Shown piece by piece: positions 8,204 through 15,784 of a stretch of 64,000 nt of DNA (positions are counted from its first letter, which is position 1; every line of letters starts with the position of its first letter). Origin of the DNA: Bradyrhizobium sp. Tv2a-2 (GTDB taxonomy: Bacteria; Pseudomonadota; Alphaproteobacteria; Rhizobiales; Xanthobacteraceae). A model generated the notes under the pieces. The model was not told where the DNA came from, did not search any database, and saw only the letters and a list, made by a program, of their open reading frames with translations. A program made the translations under genes and the position numbers. The stretch spans positions 1-64,000 of the forward strand of contig NZ_AXAI01000023.1 of NCBI RefSeq assembly GCF_000472425.1, given 5' to 3'.

Positions 8204-8800
8204 ATGTCGCTATTGTCTCACAACCGCGAAGTCTGGCTGCGCCGCGCCGAGGCCTTTTCCAACAGCAACTGGGGTGTCGGCCTGCTGGCGCTGATCGCCT
8301 TTGCCGACTCCAGCGTGCTGCCGGTGCTGCCGGATCTCTTGCTGGTGCCTATGCTGCTCGTGCGGCCGGACCGGTGGCTGGTGCTGTCGGTGGTTTGCGT
8401 TGTCGCAGCCTCGATCGGCGGCCTCGTCGGCTATGGCATCGGCCATCTCGCCTGGGCGGCGGTCGGACAAACGCTTGTCGACATGTACGGACAGGCCGAG
8501 CATTTCGAGCGCTATCAGCACATGGTCGAGGCGTGGGGGACGTGGATCATCATCGCCAAAAGCTTCACGCCGATCCCGTACAAATTCATCGCGATCGCCG
8601 CCGGCGTCGCGTCGATGAATCTCTTGACCTTCACCATCGCCACCGTGATCGGCCGTGCCCTGCATTTCGCCATCGTCACGGCGCTTGCGGTGTTCTGGGG
8701 TCAGCAGTTTCTCATGCTGATCGAGAGATACGAGCGCTGGCTGGTCGGCCTCGGGCTGGTCGCGGCAATCGGCTTTGGCCTGGCCTACGCCATGCGTTGA
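8204..8800 (+). CDS. YqaA-type VTT/DedA-related membrane protein
   Basis: A 198-residue integral membrane protein with four or five hydrophobic segments. Recognisable are the SNARE-associated (VTT) features: VGLLALIAFADSSVLPVLPD, a Gly-rich segment GGLVGYGIGHLAWAA, and the re-entrant motif KSFTPIPYKFIAIAAGV with its conserved Pro and Lys. The family is implicated in membrane homeostasis and lipid scrambling or flipping; the substrate is unknown. The ATG at 8204 gives the usual family N-terminus (MSLLSHNREVWLRRAE); a possible upstream ATG at 8153 adds 17 unconserved residues. It stands alone between oppositely oriented genes. Confidence 0.82.
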   Translation: MSLLSHNREVWLRRAEAFSNSNWGVGLLALIAFADSSVLPVLPDLLLVPMLLVRPDRWLVLSVVCVVAASIGGLVGYGIGHLAWAAVGQTLVDMYGQAEHFERYQHMVEAWGTWIIIAKSFTPIPYKFIAIAAGVASMNLLTFTIATVIGRALHFAIVTALAVFWGQQFLMLIERYERWLVGLGLVAAIGFGLAYAMR

Positions 8801-9108
8801 GATCGGTCGGCGGCGCTGAAGCGGAGCGGTACATCACGCGTGGCTGCGCCGGTAAAGTCGTAGTGCATTACGTGGTGATGCGGCGGCTTCCAGCCTCGTC
8901 GACCGGTAAAACCTGGAAACAACCAAGGCTGACCTCAACTCGCTCAAGAGGGCAGAGCAGGCCCGCTTCAAATCCAATCGCCTGATGGTCGAGCGCAGCC
9001 GCTGGTCCCGATTGGCCGCTCGCTCGGGATCGGACCGGCAGCGCGTCGCCCGTGGCGGCTACTGTCGCCAAAAGACTCATCTGCCCATCGGCGAGCGAGT
9101 GGTCGATG
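8801..9108. other. Gene-free stretch of 308 bases
   Basis: Lies between the ends of the YqaA-like gene and the convergent heme monooxygenase gene. Short open frames exist on both strands but none has a credible start, ribosome site or recognisable product. No strong hairpin followed by a T-run is visible. Confidence 0.5.
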
Positions 9109-9441
9109 TTACGCGACCGCTGACTTGCTGCTGCGGGTAGCCTGGATAGTCTCGAATCCCTCGAACTGCGGGTGCCCAAGGTAGAGCGGCTTGTTATCGC
9201 CAGCCTTGTGATGTGCTGCGCGGAACGCCTCTGATCTGGTCCACGCTTCGAAGGCAGCACGGCTCTGCCACACCGTGTGCGACGCATACAGCGTGTGATC
9301 GTCAGCTTCCGGTCCCCTGAGAAGATGGAACTCCACGAAACCCGGGACCTTGTCGAGATGAGTGTCGCGCGACAACCAGACTTGCTCGAAGGCCGCTTCA
9401 GAGCCCTTGACGACCTTGAACCGGTTCATTGCGATAAACAT
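9109..9441 (-). CDS. IsdG/HmuQ-like heme-degrading monooxygenase (ABM family)
   Basis: Small dimeric ferredoxin-fold enzyme that opens the heme ring and releases iron in the cytoplasm. The 110-residue product begins MFIAMNRFKVVKGSE, with Asn6 at the position of the catalytic Asn of IsdG-type enzymes. It continues with VPGFVEFHLLRGPE and a HTVWQSRAAFEAWTRSEAFRAAH block that holds the family's conserved Trp and His. In Bradyrhizobium this family includes the heme oxygenases HmuQ and HmuD. No heme-uptake genes lie beside it, and no iron-control (ICE or Irr) motif is obvious upstream. A generic antibiotic-biosynthesis-monooxygenase role cannot be excluded. Confidence 0.8.
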   Translation of the reverse strand: MFIAMNRFKVVKGSEAAFEQVWLSRDTHLDKVPGFVEFHLLRGPEADDHTLYASHTVWQSRAAFEAWTRSEAFRAAHHKAGDNKPLYLGHPQFEGFETIQATRSSKSAVA

Positions 9442-9608
9442 TCGATGTCTCCTGGTTTCGAGTGCGATTGCAGCTGCTGTTCAATTCACAGCGACAAGCA
9501 AGCTGGCGACGCGAGAATGATATCGCCTCCTTGGGCGCCATCACGACACGTCAATGTCAATTTGTGATCTCGGTGCGCCGGTTGAAAGGCTAAAGGCGGG
9601 ATGCCTGA

Positions 9609-10058
9609 TCAATTCTTGAATTGCTCCAGAAACATCCGCAACGAGTCATGCGGGCTTTCGACGTCGGTGATCAGCCAGCCTTCGGGGCTGTTGACCAGGA
9701 TGAAATTGAGCGTGACGGGCCGGCCCTGGTTATTGAAGCCGACCGAGACATAGGTCTTGTCGTATTGCTTGCGCAGGACCGAGATGGAGAGGCCCGAGAG
9801 TTGCCAGGTCGGGCTCTGCACCAGAAAATCGTAGGGCTCGTTCTTGATCTGCGTCCAGGCAACCCGCAGGTTCGGATCGAAGAAGTTCCTGGCCGTGTCG
9901 ATGTCCCGCGGTAGGCCGTGGGAGAGTTCCGGCGCGCCGCGGCCGTAATGAGCATAGACATTGCGCACCAGCGATTCCGGCGAGCGGAACCCGGCCCCGG
10001 CGGACGGTGCCCCGAGAGCGGCAAGGAGGATCAGGCTGACCGGAAGGAGCCTTAGCAA
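9609..10058 (-). CDS. DUF3828-like exported protein
   Basis: A 149-residue protein with a clear signal peptide (MLRLLPVSLILLAALGAPSAGAG) and a periplasmic domain. The domain starts SPESLVRNVYAHYG and contains FFDPNLRVAW and the end motif WLITDVESPHDSLRMFLEQF. This matches the DUF3828 pattern, a nuclear-transport-factor-2-like fold of unknown function. It is divergent from the ATP12 chaperone gene with about 90 bases between, so the two may share a promoter region. No catalytic residues can be named. Confidence 0.72.
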   Translation of the reverse strand: MLRLLPVSLILLAALGAPSAGAGFRSPESLVRNVYAHYGRGAPELSHGLPRDIDTARNFFDPNLRVAWTQIKNEPYDFLVQSPTWQLSGLSISVLRKQYDKTYVSVGFNNQGRPVTLNFILVNSPEGWLITDVESPHDSLRMFLEQFKN

Positions 10059-10147
10059 GCTGGTCCCTCTTTATTCGGCGCCCTATTTATCATAATCCGC
10101 ACGGGATTTCCGCGACCAAAGGAAGCTGTAAGGGAAGCCAGGAGCCG

Positions 10148-10945
10148 ATGCGCGAATTGTTTGACGAGGTGGCCGGCCAGTCGCCGCTCGACCCGCAGGA
10201 GGCGGCGCGGCGGTCCGCCCGCGCGCCCAAGCGCAAACGCTTCTATGCGAGCGTTGGGGTGGGCGAGGCGGAAGGTGGCGGCTTTACGGTCAAGCTGGAC
10301 GGCAGGCCGATCCGCACGCCCTCCGGGCGCATCGTCGCCATTCCCTCCCGCGAGATTGCGCAGGCCGTCGCGGCCGAATGGGAGGCGCAGACGGAGACCA
10401 TCGATCCCCTCACCATGCCGATGACGCGCTTTGCCAACAGCGTGGTTGAGGCCGTGGTCGACCGGGTGGAGCTGGTGGCGAGCGATGTCGCGAAATATTT
10501 CAACTCGGACCTTTTATTCTACCGTGCCGGCCATCCCGAGGGGCTGGTGGCGCGCGAGGCAAAACGCTGGGACCCCGTGCTGTTCTGGGCCGCCGATGAA
10601 CTCGGCGCGCATTTCATCCTCGCCGAGGGCATCGTGCATGTGCGCCAACCGGATGAGGCGGTTGCGGCTGCGCGCGCGGCGTTGCCCGGCGATCCCTGGT
10701 CGATTGCCGCACTCCATGTGGTGACCACGCTGACCGGCTCTGCGCTGCTTGCGCTCGCGCTTTCGCGTGGACTACTCGACGCCGATGCGGTCTGGGCTGC
10801 GGCCCATGTCGATGAGGACTGGAACGCCGAGCAGTGGGGCGCCGACCAGGAGGCGACCGAGCGCCGCGCGGCGCGCTCGGTCGATTTTCGCGCGGCGGCG
10901 CGGATATTGAGCGTCATGGGTGAGGCGGCCGGGCAGCGCGGTTAA
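10148..10945 (+). CDS. ATP12-family F1-ATPase assembly chaperone
   Basis: ATP12 binds the free F1 alpha subunit and assists assembly of the alpha/beta hexamer; in bacteria it is largely confined to alphaproteobacteria. The 265-residue product has the family blocks RKRFYASVGVGEAEGGGFTV, LDGRPIRTPSG and AAEWEAQTETIDPLTMP. These are followed by MTRFANSVVEAV, DLLFYRAGHPEGLV and an AHVDEDWNAEQWG C-terminal block. A ribosome site (AGGAGCC) precedes the ATG at 10148. It is followed by flagellar-type genes, a neighbourhood I recall from related bradyrhizobia. Confidence 0.93.
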   Translation: MRELFDEVAGQSPLDPQEAARRSARAPKRKRFYASVGVGEAEGGGFTVKLDGRPIRTPSGRIVAIPSREIAQAVAAEWEAQTETIDPLTMPMTRFANSVVEAVVDRVELVASDVAKYFNSDLLFYRAGHPEGLVAREAKRWDPVLFWAADELGAHFILAEGIVHVRQPDEAVAAARAALPGDPWSIAALHVVTTLTGSALLALALSRGLLDADAVWAAAHVDEDWNAEQWGADQEATERRAARSVDFRAAARILSVMGEAAGQRG

Positions 10946-11005
10946 GCCGGGGTTTACGCTGCTCGCCTAATGTCTCGGACTGTAGAGTTCCGAGTACCAG
11001 TACCG

Positions 11006-12676
11006 ATGGCGTTATCCGTCAATCCGACGCTTCCCGTGATTGCCGCCCAGAGCGCAACCGCCGCAACCGGCGGGCCGGTGCTGTTGCCGGGCACTGTGGT
11101 CGATGCTGCGGTGCTGAAGGCCGCCGAGAGCCTGGTGCAGATCGCCATCGCCAACCTGGCGATGGACGTGCTCACCGAAGTCCCGCTGACCGCGGGCCAG
11201 ACGCTGCAGCTTGCGGTATCGCAGACCCAGGATGGCGGCGTCAGGCTTACCATTGTCGGGCAGGGGCTGGGCGAGGCCGCCGGCACGGGTACGGCCGGCG
11301 CGACCGCGGACTATGTCAACCTCTCATCGGCGGCGCAGGTCAATGCGACCAGCCTGATCCTGCCGGGCGCGACGACATTCGACGATCCGCTGACACCGCT
11401 GCAGCGCATGGCGGTAGAGATGGAATCCGAGACGGCTGCGACGCGGCAGCAGAGCCTGAGCCCGTTGTTTGCCAACCTCGCGGCTGCGGCCGTCTCAAGC
11501 AACCTGCCGCCGGCATTGCAGGAGGCGATGACGCGGGTGCTGGCGCAGCAGGCGAGCCTCGAGCCTGGCTTGTCCGGCGACGACATCCAGGCGGCATTTC
11601 AGAAATCCGGACTGTTTCTGGAGGCCTTGCTTGCCGCGCCGCAGGCGCCGGCAGAGGCCGGCGGCGTTCCCGACCTGAAGGCTGCGCTGATCGTGCTCCG
11701 CCAGGCGCTGGTCTCGGTGGTGGAGGCCGAGGGCCCGGCTAGCGCACCGGCTGCCGCGGCAAGCACCCAGGCCGGTCCGACAAAATATACGGCGAACACG
11801 ACGGCATCGCCGCCATTGGCGCCATGGCCTACGCCCGAGGCCGACGGCGCTCCGCATGGCGGGTCCCTGCCGCCGCAGCTCGCTTCGCCGCAGGGCCTGT
11901 TCCAGGGTGCCGCGGCGGGTAATCCGCAGGGCTTGTTTTCGGAAGCGCTGCAGGGCCTTGAGCCCGGCTCGGCGACCGCCGCGACCGTCTTGAACCTCCT
12001 GCAGGAATCCCTGCAGGAGATTCCGCGCGCCGGCGGCAATGCCCAGACCACCATCATCCTGCCGGACGGGCGAGCCGAGGACGTGACGCTGCGCACGCTG
12101 ACCCCGCCGCCGCCGATCCGCGGCGCGCTGCCGTCAGCGCAGCCGGTGGCAGGTAGCGCGATCCCACCGGGCGCGCCGCTCGCGACCGTCGCCCGTCGTC
12201 TGCTCGAGGACACCGATGCCGCGCTGGCGCGACAGACGCTGCTGCAGGTCGCCTCGCTTCCTCAAAGCGCCGACGCACACGAAAGCCGCGCCGAGGCGGC
12301 GATGTCGCGCTGGAATTTCGAGATCCCGTTCGCGACCCAGCAGGGCACCGCGATGGCGCAGTTCGAGATCTCGCGCGACGGCAGCAGCAACAACGAGGTG
12401 GAGGCCCCCAAACGGGTGTGGCGCGCGCGTTTCACGCTGGACGTCGAGCCGGCTGGACCCGTGCATGCGCTGGTCACCTATAGCGGTCAGCGCACTTCGG
12501 TGCGGATGTGGGCCGAGCGGCCGTACACCGCGGCCCGCTTGCGCGCCGGCGCCTTTGAGCTCAGCCAGGCGCTGAGCCGCGCCGAGCTTGTTCCCGGCGA
12601 CATCATCATCCGCGAAGGCACCCCGCCTCAGCCTGCCCCGGCCAAAGCCGGCTATTTCCTGGATCGCGCGCTATGA
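11006..12676 (+). CDS. fliK: FliK-like flagellar hook-length control protein
   Basis: FliK is secreted by the flagellar type III apparatus and measures hook length, switching substrate specificity through FlhB. The product (556 residues from 11006) has a long low-complexity Ala/Pro/Gln-rich N-terminal and middle part. Its folded C-terminal domain contains WNFEIPFATQQGTAMAQFEI, VHALVTYSGQRTSVRMWAE and LRAGAFELSQALSRAEL, typical of FliK C-terminal (Flg_hook) domains. An alternative ATG at 10970 would add 12 residues. The stop overlaps the start of the FlhB-like gene by ATGA, so the pair is translationally coupled, matching the known FliK-FlhB partnership. The rest of the flagellar regulon is not in the window. 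Confidence 0.82.
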   Translation: MALSVNPTLPVIAAQSATAATGGPVLLPGTVVDAAVLKAAESLVQIAIANLAMDVLTEVPLTAGQTLQLAVSQTQDGGVRLTIVGQGLGEAAGTGTAGATADYVNLSSAAQVNATSLILPGATTFDDPLTPLQRMAVEMESETAATRQQSLSPLFANLAAAAVSSNLPPALQEAMTRVLAQQASLEPGLSGDDIQAAFQKSGLFLEALLAAPQAPAEAGGVPDLKAALIVLRQALVSVVEAEGPASAPAAAASTQAGPTKYTANTTASPPLAPWPTPEADGAPHGGSLPPQLASPQGLFQGAAAGNPQGLFSEALQGLEPGSATAATVLNLLQESLQEIPRAGGNAQTTIILPDGRAEDVTLRTLTPPPPIRGALPSAQPVAGSAIPPGAPLATVARRLLEDTDAALARQTLLQVASLPQSADAHESRAEAAMSRWNFEIPFATQQGTAMAQFEISRDGSSNNEVEAPKRVWRARFTLDVEPAGPVHALVTYSGQRTSVRMWAERPYTAARLRAGAFELSQALSRAELVPGDIIIREGTPPQPAPAKAGYFLDRAL

Positions 12677-12966
12677 GCATCGAGGTCAAGGAAGCCAAGA
12701 AGGAGACCAGGACCGAGCCCAAGCTCGCGGTCGCGCTGCACTATGACCGCAAGGGTGCGCCGCGCGTCACGGCCAAGGGCAAGGGCGCGATCGGCAAGAA
12801 GATCATCGAGGTCGCCAAGGCCCATGATATTCCGATCGAGGAGAACGAGGTGCTGGCAGGCGCGCTCTCCAATGTCGAGATCGGCGACGAGATCCCGGTC
12901 GAGCTCTACAAGGCCGTCGCCGAGGTCTTGGTGTTCGTGCTCAGGCTCACGCGGCCGGCGCACTAA
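12673..12966 (+). CDS. Free-standing FlhB/YscU C-terminal domain protein
   Basis: A 97-residue soluble protein matching the cytoplasmic C-terminal domain of the export-gate protein FlhB. It contains PKLAVALHYDRKGAPRVTAKGKGAIGK (given here as the two blocks LAVALHYDRKGAP and RVTAKGKGAIGK), IAEIAKAHDIPIEEN-like IIEVAKAHDIPIEENEVLA, EIGDEIPVELYKAVAEVL and VFVLRL. It starts just after where full-length FlhB carries the NPTH autocleavage motif, so it resembles the already cleaved fragment and lacks all membrane segments. It overlaps the fliK-like gene by four bases. Comparable FlhB-like proteins (FhlB, YlqH) are known in other bacteria; a role in substrate-specificity switching is inferred. Confidence 0.85.
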   Translation: MSIEVKEAKKETRTEPKLAVALHYDRKGAPRVTAKGKGAIGKKIIEVAKAHDIPIEENEVLAGALSNVEIGDEIPVELYKAVAEVLVFVLRLTRPAH

Positions 12967-13047
12967 GCCTGCTTTCCTCGGCCATGCTTTCACCATGATC
13001 GCGTCCGCATCGTCCGGCCGCTCTTCTTAGCTTGGCGGAGGTCACAA

Positions 13048-13860
13048 TTGATCCATCGTCGTCATGCGCTCGGTCTTCTGGCGGCTGCGAGCATCCTGCC
13101 GTCGAAGGGCTTTGCCGACATCGCTCCGATGAACAGTGAGATCCGCGAAGGCCTTGCCCAACACTTCAGGGACGAGGGAACGCGCGGCACTTTCGTCGGC
13201 TACAAGGTCGACGACTATCTGATCATCGCAAGCGACACGGAGCGCTCGGGCGAGGGCAGGCTGCCGGCCTCGACCTTCAAGATCCCCAATTCGCTGATCG
13301 CGATCGAGACCGGGGTGGTGCAGGACCCCGACAAGGACGTGTTCAAATGGGACGGCATCAAGCGCGCAAACGAGGCCTGGAACAGCGACCACACGCTACG
13401 CTCGGCGATCGCGGTCTCGGCCTTTCCGGTCTACCAGGAGATCGCGCGCCGCATCGGCGAGGAGCGGATGCAGAAATATGTCAACCTGTTCGAATACGGC
13501 AACCGCAATATCGGCGGCGGCATTGATACGTTCTGGGTGAGTGGCGAGTTGCGTATCGATCCGGTGCAGCAGGTCGATTTCGTCGACCGCTTGCGGCGCG
13601 GCGTGCTGCCGGTTTCCAAGCGCAGCCAGGAGCTGGTGCGCGACATCCTGCCTGTGACGCAAGTCGGCGACGCCGTCATCCGCGCCAAGACCGGGCTGAC
13701 CGACCGCGAGCACGGCTCGCTCGGCTGGCTGGTCGGCTGGGCCGAGAAGGGATCGGTGCAAACCGTGTTCGCGCTCAACATGGATTGCCCCGAGCCGCGC
13801 CATGTCGCCGACCGCATGACGCTGGCGCAAGCCTGTCTCCGCGATATCGGCGCGATCTAG
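13048..13860 (+). CDS. Class D (OXA-type) beta-lactamase
   Basis: Periplasmic serine beta-lactamase that hydrolyses penicillins and, in some members, other beta-lactams. The 270-residue product has all active-site boxes of the class. S75-T-F-K78 carries the nucleophile and the carboxylated Lys, S124-A-F126 stands where most OXA enzymes have SxV, and Y150-G-N152 and K214-T-G216 follow. The FKWDG block and the IGGGID segment also fit OXA enzymes. The N-terminus (HRRHALGLLAAASILPS, ending GFA) looks like a short export signal with paired arginines. The start is a TTG at 13048 preceded by GGCGGAGG. It lies in ordinary chromosomal context without mobile elements, so it is probably intrinsic. Substrate range cannot be read from sequence. 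Confidence 0.93.
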   Translation: MIHRRHALGLLAAASILPSKGFADIAPMNSEIREGLAQHFRDEGTRGTFVGYKVDDYLIIASDTERSGEGRLPASTFKIPNSLIAIETGVVQDPDKDVFKWDGIKRANEAWNSDHTLRSAIAVSAFPVYQEIARRIGEERMQKYVNLFEYGNRNIGGGIDTFWVSGELRIDPVQQVDFVDRLRRGVLPVSKRSQELVRDILPVTQVGDAVIRAKTGLTDREHGSLGWLVGWAEKGSVQTVFALNMDCPEPRHVADRMTLAQACLRDIGAI

Positions 13861-14329
13861 GTCACGTATTCACAAATCCGTTGGCGTGGCGTGACGAAGG
13901 CTGCGTCCGCTTGCCCCGTTGGCGACTAAGCTTGCGCGACGGCGCAAATGTAGCGATTGGCCAACCTCGGCCGCGCGGCGACCTAATACTTATGTGGGAC
14001 AGATGCGGCATGTGCATCTGGTGACTGCAGCCGTTTCACTTCCACGGACGCGGATACCGATACACAATCCCAAGCATCGGGGCTCAGCGAGTTGATTCAG
14101 TGCCAAGTCGATCTCGTGTGTCGCGCCCGCTCCATCCGTCCGGCAAGTGACGGATCTACCCAAACCGACGCGAACTTCGCGTATCGGACAACGCGCGCCG
14201 CCCGCGACTGCAAGGGGCGTGACCGAGCGCCTCGGCGTTGCAGCCTTTCCAAGCTGACGAGTGCAAGCCTGCAACGTGGCGAAGCGAAGTTCTCTCATTC
14301 CCTTCTGCTGTAGCCAAAGGAGAGTTCAG
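13861..14329. other. Gene-free stretch of 469 bases upstream of fumC
   Basis: Separates the beta-lactamase from fumarase. Open frames on both strands (for example 13990-14298 minus) have biased, Arg/Cys-rich translations and no recognisable features. The last 20 bases hold the strong fumC ribosome site (AAAGGAGAG). A promoter for the fumC-malic enzyme cluster presumably lies here, but no confident -35/-10 pair could be assigned. Confidence 0.5.
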
Positions 14330-15751
14330 ATGGCCAGTACAAGAAAAGAGGCTGATAGCCTTGGCGTCGTGGAGGTGCCCGTAGACAAGCTATGGGGTGC
14401 GCAAACGCAGCGCTCCCTGGAGCACTTCAGTATCGGCCAGGATCTCATTCCTCGAGAGATGATCGCGGCTTATGCGACGCTGAAGAAAGCCGCAGCCATC
14501 GCCAACCATGCAAGCAAGCGGCTCGACGATGAGCGATACAGGCTTATCGTTCAGAGTTGCGATGAAATCCTGGCCGGTGGCCACCAGGACATGTTCCCGT
14601 TGCATGTGTGGATGACCGGAAGCGGCACCCAGTTCAACATGAACGTCAACGAGGTCATCTCAAATCGTTGCTCCCAACTCGCGGGCACAGCGCTTGGCAG
14701 CCACACGCCGGTTCATCCCAACGACCACGTCAACATGGCGCAGTCGTCGAACGATTCCTTCCCTTCTGCGATGTGCATCGCCGCCGCCGTCAATGTAAAG
14801 CAGCGCCTCATTCCGGCGCTGGCCGCCCTGCGCGATGCCATAGACATCAAGGCCAAAGCCTGGGACGACATCGTCAAGATCGGGCGCACCCATATGCAGG
14901 ACGCGACGCCGCTGACGTTGGGGCAGGAATGGTCTGGCTATGCCGGGATGTTGTCCGATGACCTCGAACGGATCGAATCCGCGCTGCTCGGCGTGTATCG
15001 GCTGGCGCTCGGCGGCACGGCGGTAGGCACCGGCATCAATTCGGCGCCTGGATTTTCCGAAGCGGCCGCCGCCGAGATTGCAAAGTTGACCAGTCTGCCA
15101 TTCGTCCCCGCACCAAATAAATTCGCAGTTCAGGGCGCGCACGATGCGCTGGTGCAGCTTTCCGGAACGCTGCGGACGGTGGCGGTCTCGCTCTACAAGA
15201 TCGCGAATGACATCCGCTTGATGTCGTGCGGACCGCGGGCCGGATTTGCCGAGCTGGATATTCCCGAGAATGAGCCTGGGTCTTCGATCATGCCCGGGAA
15301 GGTCAATCCGACCCAGTGCGAGGCGCTCACCATGATCGCGGTGCAGGTGATGGCCAACGATGTCGCCGTCGGCTTCGGCGGTGCCGGGGGCTACCTGGAA
15401 ATGAACGTCTACAAGCCGTTGATGATCTTCAACATCACGCACTCGATCACCATCCTGGCGGATGGCTGCTCCAATTTCCGCAAGTTCCTCATCGAGGGCA
15501 CGAAGCCGAACCTGAAGAAGATCAATGAGTACGTCGAGCGCTCGTTGATGTTGGTGACGGCGCTTTCGCCAGTCATCGGGTACGACAAGGCGTCGAAGAT
15601 CGCCCACTATGCCATGGACAACGATCTTACGCTGAAGCAGGCCGCGTTAAAGCTTGGTTTCGTGAGCGAGACGGAATTCGATCGCATCGTCGATCCCAAG
15701 AAGATGGTGAAGCCTTACGTGGCTGCAGCCACGAATGCCGACGCCGCCTGA
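14330..15751 (+). CDS. fumC: Class II fumarate hydratase
   Basis: Cytoplasmic TCA-cycle enzyme that interconverts fumarate and L-malate without an iron-sulfur cluster. The 473-residue product has the class II features: VPVDKLWGAQTQRSLEHF at the N-terminus, WMTGSGTQFNMNVNEV, HPNDHVNMAQSSND, IGRTHMQDATPLTLGQE and the signature GSSIMPGKVNPTQCE. Length is normal. The start at 14330 follows AAAGGAGAG; an open frame to 14261 is ignored. It is followed after 33 bases by NAD malic enzyme, so the pair would turn fumarate to malate to pyruvate, a C4-dicarboxylate route useful in rhizobia. Confidence 0.95.
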   Translation: MASTRKEADSLGVVEVPVDKLWGAQTQRSLEHFSIGQDLIPREMIAAYATLKKAAAIANHASKRLDDERYRLIVQSCDEILAGGHQDMFPLHVWMTGSGTQFNMNVNEVISNRCSQLAGTALGSHTPVHPNDHVNMAQSSNDSFPSAMCIAAAVNVKQRLIPALAALRDAIDIKAKAWDDIVKIGRTHMQDATPLTLGQEWSGYAGMLSDDLERIESALLGVYRLALGGTAVGTGINSAPGFSEAAAAEIAKLTSLPFVPAPNKFAVQGAHDALVQLSGTLRTVAVSLYKIANDIRLMSCGPRAGFAELDIPENEPGSSIMPGKVNPTQCEALTMIAVQVMANDVAVGFGGAGGYLEMNVYKPLMIFNITHSITILADGCSNFRKFLIEGTKPNLKKINEYVERSLMLVTALSPVIGYDKASKIAHYAMDNDLTLKQAALKLGFVSETEFDRIVDPKKMVKPYVAAATNADAA

Positions 15752-15784
15752 AATTAGTGGTCAACTGCCAGAAAGGAGACTGAG

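Noticed and set aside
13990..14298. 102-residue minus frame upstream of fumC
   Set aside because: Cys/Arg-rich with no ribosome site or recognisable fold; treated as noncoding.
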